Below, one piece after another: positions 50,903-56,281 of a DNA stretch of 56,281 nt. The notes beneath the pieces were generated by a model. That model was not told where the DNA came from. It searched no databases and saw nothing but the letters and a program-made list of their open reading frames with translations. The translations under genes were made by a program, and so were the position numbers. Each line of letters starts with the position of its first letter. Position 1 is the stretch's first letter. The stretch comes from Ilumatobacteraceae bacterium (GTDB lineage: Bacteria; Actinomycetota; Acidimicrobiia; Acidimicrobiales; Ilumatobacteraceae), in the NCBI GenBank assembly GCA_023263695.1, contig JALQUZ010000004.1, positions 1 to 56,281 of the forward strand. The letters are read 5' to 3'.

Positions 50903-51838
50903 ATGAGCTACCAAAAAATCAAACAACGCCTTGATGCTGGCGAAATCGTCATTCTTGACGGAGCTACAGGAACTGAACTGCAGCGTCGTGGTGTGGAAAT
51001 GAGCCCGGAAGCATGGTGCGGCCCAGCGACGCTGAACAATGGCGAACTTCTCACCCAAATTCATCTTGACTACATCCATGCAGGTAGCGATGTCATCACA
51101 ACCAACACCTATGCCGCTAATTCCATGATGTTGACTCCTGCTGGTTACGGAGACAAGGTGAAAGAAATCGTGAAGACTGCAGTCGATGCTGCTCTTCGCG
51201 CTCGGGACAAAGCCCCTACTGATCGCAATGTTGTAGTTGGTGGCTCGCTTTCGCATATGGTTCCCCACATTGCAGGAACCGACTTGGTTGACCCCGATCG
51301 CACTCCACCACCAGCACAAATGGCCGAGTCATTTCACGAACTTGCACAGTTGCTAAAAGCCGGTGGAGTCGATCACATCATGCTCGAAATGATGTACGAA
51401 GAAAACCGCACCCCTCTTGCACTTGCAGCAGCGCAAGCAACTGGACTGCCCGTTTGGTTCGGGCTTTCAGCACGTCGTAGCGATGCTGGGAGCATCATTA
51501 GCTTTAACCTCGCCGAAGAATCTCCACTTGAAACCATCATCAATTTCATTCCAAAGACAGGTATTGACGTAGTCAACGTGATGCACACGCAACCTCAAGC
51601 TGTGAGTGACACCATTGAAATGGTGCGCAAGCGGTTTAATGGCCCAATTGGCGTGTATCCAGATAGTGGATATTTTGAAATGCCCGACTGGAACTTCAAC
51701 GAAGTGATTCCTGCTGAAAAACTTGAGGTTTTCTACTCCGAGTGGGTAAACAATGGAGTTCAACTCATTGGTGGATGTTGTGGACTTACTATCGAACACA
51801 TTCAAGCCGCACAACGCGTTAAGGCTGCTGCGAAGTAA
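50903..51838 (+). CDS. Homocysteine S-methyltransferase family protein, first Zn Cys missing
   Basis: 311-residue TIM-barrel methyltransferase related to betaine-homocysteine methyltransferase and MetH's first module. LDGATGTELQRRG starts the barrel; the Zn-binding pair C292-C293 in IGGCCGLT is present. The first Zn cysteine, normally after Asn in the GxNC segment, is replaced: here VVNVMHTQP reads V226-M227-H228. It could use His228 or have lost Zn. The methyl donor is unknown. Its last 20 bases overlap the convergent AlkB-like gene. Confidence 0.85.
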   Translation: MSYQKIKQRLDAGEIVILDGATGTELQRRGVEMSPEAWCGPATLNNGELLTQIHLDYIHAGSDVITTNTYAANSMMLTPAGYGDKVKEIVKTAVDAALRARDKAPTDRNVVVGGSLSHMVPHIAGTDLVDPDRTPPPAQMAESFHELAQLLKAGGVDHIMLEMMYEENRTPLALAAAQATGLPVWFGLSARRSDAGSIISFNLAEESPLETIINFIPKTGIDVVNVMHTQPQAVSDTIEMVRKRFNGPIGVYPDSGYFEMPDWNFNEVIPAEKLEVFYSEWVNNGVQLIGGCCGLTIEHIQAAQRVKAAAK

Positions 51839-52436
51839 CCACTCGTCGAAACGTCAAGTTAATGCGAGGGCCAACTTTGGTCTTTGTCTTTGCTATTTGA
51901 TGCACCCAGCAGTGTTGTGACAGTCCAGACATCACCAGCAGTGAACCGTCTTCTAAGTCAACACGAACGGTCTCTCCAGATTCCTTGTGTCGCAAATCGA
52001 ATCTACGCGTAGCTCCCAGACTGACTGAAGCAATGGTCGGTTCACTTCCATTCACGGCTTCATTATCTGAATGCCAACTCACGCTGTCACTGCCATCGCG
52101 GTACAAGTTGACCAGCACAGAGTTGTACTGTGCACCAGACTTCAACGTGCAAGCATTCATGATGTCGTTTAATAGTGGCGTCATGACATACGGAGTTCGA
52201 GTAATACCCGAGTACACGTAATTCACACCGGTATTGGTGAACCACGTCGATAGGCCAGCTTGAGGGTATTTCTTACCAAACATCACCATTTCCGGCATTT
52301 CCCAGGGTGTTTCATCCATGATCTGCTGAAAGATTTGCGATGTCTGTGTGGTTTCAAGAAATTTCGGAAACAACAGTGCACTTCCATCAAAAGGAAGCAT
52401 CTCTTGTTGGTCTGAAAACATGCTTGGCGTGCTCAT
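51819..52436 (-). CDS. AlkB-like 2-oxoglutarate/Fe(II) dioxygenase
   Basis: 205-residue dioxygenase from ATG 52436. Fe ligands are visible as HxD in SWHSDNEAV and His in SQHCWVHQI; the 2-oxoglutarate arginines are in GPRINLTFRRV. Substrate-recognition segment NLYRDGSDSVSWH is as in ALKBH2/3-type DNA repair proteins. It probably repairs alkylated DNA. An open frame extends to 52475 but would overlap the divergent gene's start. Confidence 0.9.
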   Translation of the reverse strand: MSTPSMFSDQQEMLPFDGSALLFPKFLETTQTSQIFQQIMDETPWEMPEMVMFGKKYPQAGLSTWFTNTGVNYVYSGITRTPYVMTPLLNDIMNACTLKSGAQYNSVLVNLYRDGSDSVSWHSDNEAVNGSEPTIASVSLGATRRFDLRHKESGETVRVDLEDGSLLVMSGLSQHCWVHQIAKTKTKVGPRINLTFRRVVTSQQP

Positions 52437-52475
52437 ATCTCGCTCACATTGTTGCACTCTTGATACGGTTCTCAC

Positions 52476-53348
52476 ATGACCGATTGGCGATTACTCAGCG
52501 CCAGAGCATCGCTTGCATCACACCGATTGATTGGCTGGATCTATTGGGACCCGTTGGGCATTCAGCTCTTCACCGATCTTGGCGTCCCCAATGGGCTGGG
52601 TTATTACATCACCACTCGCTCTGCCCCATTGGCAAACGCAGGTAACGAAGTCGTGACCGCCGCCTTTTATTCCATTCGCGCAGAGTTCATCAATTTGTGT
52701 CTTGACGTTGCTCGTCAGCACACCACATTTGAAGACGCATACCGAGTTCGCAACGAGGCCGTAGTTGCAGGGTTGCACGATTACGCACCAGAAATCGTGA
52801 GCGGGCTTGGCGCACTTGCTCCTCGACTGTGGGATGCCGCCGATTCACTACCTCTTGCTGGCCGCACGGTATACGCAGCACACAAAGGCTGGCCACGCAA
52901 CGAAGACAGCCCAGTGCTCAGCGCATGGCTTGCCGTGAATTGCATTCGTGAATGGCGTGGCGACACTCACTTCGCCATTCTTGCGAGCGAAGACATCAGC
53001 AGTGTGCAGGCAGGACTTTTGCACGATGCATTCTTGGGTTACCCGGGTGACTGGATTCCACGAAGTCGCGGAGCCGACGATGCACAACTTGCACAAGCGT
53101 GGGATGTTCTTGATGAACGTGGATTTGTGACCGAAGGTCGTATCAACGAAGCGGGCCTCGCCTATCGCGAATACCTTGAAGATAAGACCAATGAACTGAG
53201 CGAAAAAGCATGGCGTTCACTTGGCAACGAACTTACTGAGCAATACCTCGCGCTTATTGAGCCAGTAGGGCACAAATTACTTGCACGTATTGATGCCACG
53301 GCTGGCGAAAACTGGATGCCTGCTGCCCGCGAATCACGTCGCAAGTAG
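52476..53348 (+). CDS. SCO6745 (SalK) family protein
   Basis: 290-residue protein of the actinobacterial SCO6745 family. Two related helical lobes are visible, with RSAPLANAGNEVVTAAFYSI in the first and IREWRGDTHFAILASEDIS in the second, and a C-terminal helical winged region (DVLDERGFVTEGRINEAGLA). The family is an HTH-like group of unknown function. It starts 39 bases from the divergent AlkB-like gene; GATACG upstream is a possible -10. Confidence 0.75.
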   Translation: MTDWRLLSARASLASHRLIGWIYWDPLGIQLFTDLGVPNGLGYYITTRSAPLANAGNEVVTAAFYSIRAEFINLCLDVARQHTTFEDAYRVRNEAVVAGLHDYAPEIVSGLGALAPRLWDAADSLPLAGRTVYAAHKGWPRNEDSPVLSAWLAVNCIREWRGDTHFAILASEDISSVQAGLLHDAFLGYPGDWIPRSRGADDAQLAQAWDVLDERGFVTEGRINEAGLAYREYLEDKTNELSEKAWRSLGNELTEQYLALIEPVGHKLLARIDATAGENWMPAARESRRK

Positions 53349-53358
53349 CATTTGCAAC

Positions 53359-53979
53359 ATGATTCGCCAATTTGGAAAAGAAACCGCTCTCCTGCTCATT
53401 GATGTGCAAAAAGGAGTCGATGTTCTTCAACACTGGGGCGGACCAACTGGTCGTCGCAATAACCCAGACGCCGAGTCGCACATGCTTCGTTTACTTGCAG
53501 GTTTTCGCGAAAAAGGATTACCGATTGCCTACACACGACACGATTCACGTGAAGCCAACTCACCATTGAAGTTCTCGCTTCCTACCGGCGATCAGAAGCC
53601 AGGATTCGAAATTCAGCCTGGCGACATCGTGGTGGAAAAAGATGTAAATAGCGGATTCATTGGCACCGACTTAGAAGTTGAACTGCGTCGTAAAGGTGTT
53701 CAGCGTTTGGTCATCGTTGGATTCTTTACCAACATGTGCATTGAAACCACTACGCGCATGGCCGGCAACCTAGGTTTCGATACGTATCTCGTACCCGATT
53801 GTTGCGCTACGTCAAACCGAATTGGTTGGGACGGCGCCGACTACGACCCAGAGCTAGTGCACGACATGACCGTTGCCAATCTGCATGGAGAATTCTGTAC
53901 CGCTATTACTCCAGGTGATGCGCTTGGTCTTCTTGCTGCCGACAACTCACAACTTGATCGCGTGCAGGGCAACGAATAA
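53359..53979 (+). CDS. Cysteine hydrolase (isochorismatase-like)
   Basis: 206-residue hydrolase from ATG 53359. The catalytic triad of the family is D15 (LLIDVQKG), K94 (VVEKDVNSGF) and C127 (FFTNMCIETTTR). Members act on nicotinamide, carbamoylsarcosine, isochorismate or biuret; the specificity is not visible. It follows the SCO6745-family gene by 10 bases. The open frame extending to 53281 overlaps that gene. Confidence 0.88.
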   Translation: MIRQFGKETALLLIDVQKGVDVLQHWGGPTGRRNNPDAESHMLRLLAGFREKGLPIAYTRHDSREANSPLKFSLPTGDQKPGFEIQPGDIVVEKDVNSGFIGTDLEVELRRKGVQRLVIVGFFTNMCIETTTRMAGNLGFDTYLVPDCCATSNRIGWDGADYDPELVHDMTVANLHGEFCTAITPGDALGLLAADNSQLDRVQGNE

Positions 53980-53983
53980 TTCG

Positions 53984-54889
53984 TTAATCCAAGTATTTCT
54001 TTAACAGCGTTGAGGCTTGGGCGTGCGCAGATTGCGCATCGTCCAACATGGTGATCATGTTGAAGAATCCGTGGAACGCGCCGTTGTAACGGGTAATCGT
54101 TGCCGAAACTCCATTTTCAACCAAGCGTTTTCCATATGCTTCGCCTTCGTCGCGCAACGGATCAAACTGTGCGGTAATCACCATTGCAGGCGGCATCCGC
54201 TTCAACAGTTCATCGCTTGCAACAATCGGTGAAGCGCTCATGTTTAGGCGGTCAGCATCGCTATTCATGTAATGGTCAACAAACCACGTCATTACCGACT
54301 TAGTCAAAATTGGTGCATTGGCGTTTTCATTTATTGACGGCGATTCCATGCGCATATCTACTGCCGGATAAATCAGCATTTGAAACTTCAGCGGTACTAC
54401 CTCTGTAAGTGCAACCGCAGCAGCCAAGTTTCCGCCTGCTGAGTCGCCGCCGACTGCCATGCGTGTGTTGTCGATACCAAGAGATGCTGCATTGTTGTAC
54501 GCCCACTGCAAAGCGGTGACGCAGTCATCAAAGGCGGCAGGGAATTTATGCTCAGGCGCAAGGCGATAGTCAACTGCGAGCACTGCGTGGCCAGACTTAT
54601 TTGCCAGTGAGCGACAGACACCGTCGTGCGAGTTCAAGTCGCCAATTACCCATCCTCCACCATGGAAGAACACCAATAATCCAAGGTTTGTTTGCGCACT
54701 TGGTCGGTATAAACGGCATGGAATTGTGCCGGCCATAATTTCGCGAATTTCATGCACAACTTCCGTGCTTGGTATCTGTCCTGCGCTGTACAGCGCACGT
54801 GCCTCCGATGGTGGCAACTCCTCAAATGGAGTGGTCCGCATCGCTGCGTAAAAGTCGGCTACTGCTTGTGCTTGCGGGTGAAGTGGCAT
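53984..54889 (-). CDS. HSL-family esterase/lipase
   Basis: 301-residue alpha/beta hydrolase of the hormone-sensitive-lipase group. HGGGW oxyanion motif in VFFHGGGWVIGDL, nucleophile GDSAGG, acid in QFDPLRDEGEAYG and final His in GAFHGFFNM. Acts on short- to medium-chain esters. No signal peptide. It follows the MFS transporter gene by nine bases. Confidence 0.92.
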   Translation of the reverse strand: MPLHPQAQAVADFYAAMRTTPFEELPPSEARALYSAGQIPSTEVVHEIREIMAGTIPCRLYRPSAQTNLGLLVFFHGGGWVIGDLNSHDGVCRSLANKSGHAVLAVDYRLAPEHKFPAAFDDCVTALQWAYNNAASLGIDNTRMAVGGDSAGGNLAAAVALTEVVPLKFQMLIYPAVDMRMESPSINENANAPILTKSVMTWFVDHYMNSDADRLNMSASPIVASDELLKRMPPAMVITAQFDPLRDEGEAYGKRLVENGVSATITRYNGAFHGFFNMITMLDDAQSAHAQASTLLKKYLD

Positions 54890-54898
54890 ACCGCCACT

Positions 54899-56104
54899 CT
54901 AAAGCTTGCGCAATATGGGAGTGGTAGCGAAGGTGAACCCAACTGCCCCGAACACCGCCATCACTACAACAAAGGTTGGCTGCAGACCGAAATGGTCTAC
55001 GCATGCGCCAACAATTAACTGACCAAGTGGAGGTGCCGCATACAGAAGTGACATCTGCAGGCCATACACACGACCCTGTAGTTCTGGTTGAACGCGCTTT
55101 TGCACAATGGAGTTCCATAAAGGGTTGAAGGGCCCCCACGAAAGTCCTGCAAAAAACCCAAACACTACAAAGAACCACGTTGGCGGCAAAAGCACCATTG
55201 GAAAAAGCGATGCAGTTGACACAATCATGACCAGACGTAGCAACGCGCTTGCAGAGAACCTTGCAGCAAGTCGTCCATACGAAAATGAACCAATCACCAT
55301 TCCTGCAGCAAGCGATGCAAACAGTGCACCAAGCCCGGTTGCATTGTTAATGGATTCAAAATACGTCGGAAAAATCACCGTATCAATTGGCATATACAGT
55401 CCCGATAGAAACATGAAACCGATTGCCAGTGCAAACAATGGCTTGTCTCGCGTGAGTGCATGGAATCCCTCACGTAGCGAAGTGAAGAACGGCTCATGAC
55501 CATCTTCGTGATGCGCCACGGTTTTGCCATGTTCGTCATCTACACGCATGATCGAAACTGCAATTGCCGCAACAGCGAACATCACAGCGGTAACCGCAAA
55601 ACCAAGCATCGGTCCGCTCCACTTGATACATGCAGAACCAATTGCAGGTCCAACCATCCAACCGATCGCAAAAATACCTTCGTGTCTTCCATTTGCCGAA
55701 TCAATTTCCACACCAGAAGCGGTTGCCGCATTAGGGATGAGCGCCTTGCGCGCGGTGTAGCCGGCAGGGTCAAAGCATGCTCCGAGCACCGCAATTACCA
55801 GAATCCATGTGAATGTTAAATCGCCAACAGCGTTAATTACCAAGAACATCAAAACGGAAATCATCGACATGATGTCGGAAAACATGGAAATAGCTCGACG
55901 GCCAAATCTGTCAATAAGTCCACCAACAACAGGCGAAACGACAATTCCAGGAAGGCTGGATAAAGCAGCAAGTAGCCCAGCCTTGGCCGCCGATCCAGTG
56001 AGTTCCAGCACAATCCATGGCACCGTGATCATCACTACGCCGTTTGATATTCCCGACACCGCGTTGGTCAACTGCAATAGACCAAATGCGCGTTTATTAT
56101 TCAC
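54899..56104 (-). CDS. MFS transporter
   Basis: 401-residue permease with 12 membrane helices. Motif A-like GGLIDRFGRRAIS between helices 2 and 3, and a matching GRLAARFSASALLR in the second half. Drug:H+ or sugar antiporter type; the substrate is unknown. It diverges from the ABC-F gene at the right edge. Confidence 0.9.
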   Translation of the reverse strand: MNNKRAFGLLQLTNAVSGISNGVVMITVPWIVLELTGSAAKAGLLAALSSLPGIVVSPVVGGLIDRFGRRAISMFSDIMSMISVLMFLVINAVGDLTFTWILVIAVLGACFDPAGYTARKALIPNAATASGVEIDSANGRHEGIFAIGWMVGPAIGSACIKWSGPMLGFAVTAVMFAVAAIAVSIMRVDDEHGKTVAHHEDGHEPFFTSLREGFHALTRDKPLFALAIGFMFLSGLYMPIDTVIFPTYFESINNATGLGALFASLAAGMVIGSFSYGRLAARFSASALLRLVMIVSTASLFPMVLLPPTWFFVVFGFFAGLSWGPFNPLWNSIVQKRVQPELQGRVYGLQMSLLYAAPPLGQLIVGACVDHFGLQPTFVVVMAVFGAVGFTFATTPILRKL

Positions 56105-56148
56105 ATTTCACAGCGTAACTCGGCCATTTATCCGACAGACTCTTTCGG

Positions 56149-56281
56149 GTGAGCAGCATCGTGGTAAGCGAACTTGAATACGGTCCACCAGGTGCCGATC
56201 AATTGTTTTTTGATGTGAGCTTCAAAGTTTCACCGGGCGAACACGCAGCAATCGTTGGCGCCAATGGCGTTGGCAAAAGCA
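56149..56281 (+). CDS. ABC-F ATPase, N terminus only (cut by window edge)
   Basis: 44 codons from GTG 56149 (or GTG 56161). The start SSIVVSELEYGPPGADQLF and the Walker A GANGVGKS identify the N-terminal part of an ABC ATPase without a membrane domain. The short distance from start to Walker A fits ABC-F translation factors more than exporters, but with so little sequence a soluble ABC exporter component cannot be excluded. Confidence 0.6.
   Translation, partial: MSSIVVSELEYGPPGADQLFFDVSFKVSPGEHAAIVGANGVGKS

Noticed and set aside
1-56281. tRNA, rRNA, CRISPR array, IS element or prophage
   Set aside because: No intergenic space over about 150 bases, no direct repeat array, no transposase or integrase reading frame was seen.

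Overview
The window looks like a compact chromosomal segment from an actinomycetote, most likely of the class Acidimicrobiia (planktonic Ilumatobacter-like relatives); this placement is inference. It rests on a WhiB1-type regulator next to a PdtaS-type histidine kinase, a DUF3107 gene, the SCO1664 / DUF3090 / MSMEG_4193-phosphatase cluster, an F420-binding FrhB-family protein, an IdeR/DtxR regulator, a HelR-type helicase and an MMPL transporter, all with moderate GC. Genes are very tightly packed. No intergenic gap exceeds about 150 bases, and many neighbours overlap by ATGA (for example at 7772, 15386, 20854, 21417, 23979, 25427, 26077, 28417, 40592 and 43595). I found no tRNA, rRNA, CRISPR array, insertion sequence or phage gene.

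Left part (1-18.5 kb). An acyl-CoA dehydrogenase runs off the left edge. Next comes a Na+/H+ antiporter fused to a GlnD-like sensory tail with two ACT domains, followed 9 bases later by an FrhB-family iron-sulfur flavoprotein. A family-5 uracil-DNA glycosylase converges on them. A four-gene actinobacterial cluster follows (histidine phosphatase, DUF3090, SCO1664 kinase-like protein, unknown protein), then etfBA, a diacylglycerol-kinase-like gene and a glycerophosphodiester phosphodiesterase. whiB1 and pdtaS converge. Two Get3/ArsA-like ATPases, DUF3107 and the Fe-S carrier Mrp lie upstream of pdtaS. A SufR-like Fe-S regulator diverges from mrp across a perfect 12-bp palindrome.

Middle part (18.5-33.7 kb). 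A molybdopterin oxidoreductase and a SixA-like phosphatase lead into a complete System I cytochrome c maturation operon, ccmABCDEFGHI, on the minus strand. It includes a 44-residue ccmD. An enoyl-CoA-hydratase-like gene sits upstream of ccmA with an ATGA overlap. Then come a small membrane protein, a TetR regulator, an IdeR/DtxR regulator coupled to a lipoprotein, a HelR-type helicase, two secreted proteins, ybaK and an unrecognised basic-tailed protein.

Right part (33.7-56.3 kb). This is an accessory-looking catabolic region: an FAH-family hydrolase, a D-aminoacylase-type amidohydrolase, a large sulfatase with a DinB-like partner, and a divergent operon of DUF1330-like protein, TetR, haloalkane dehalogenase and metallo-beta-lactamase-fold hydrolase. 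It continues with a cyanophycinase-like protein carrying a CysS-type C-terminus, an alpha/beta hydrolase, a second sulfatase/phosphonate-monoester-hydrolase-like enzyme, an MMPL transporter, a P450 with its own ferredoxin, a cupredoxin lipoprotein, a LysE exporter, a homocysteine-methyltransferase-like protein, an AlkB-like dioxygenase, an SCO6745-family protein, a cysteine hydrolase, an HSL esterase, an MFS transporter and the start of an ABC-F protein.

The strongest leads are the antiporter-GlnD fusion, the symmetric bidirectional promoter with a 10-bp dyad between the sulfatase and dehalogenase operons, the full System I ccm operon in an apparent actinomycete, the whiB1 promoter whose -10 box forms the loop of an inverted repeat, and the cyanophycinase-CysS tail fusion.
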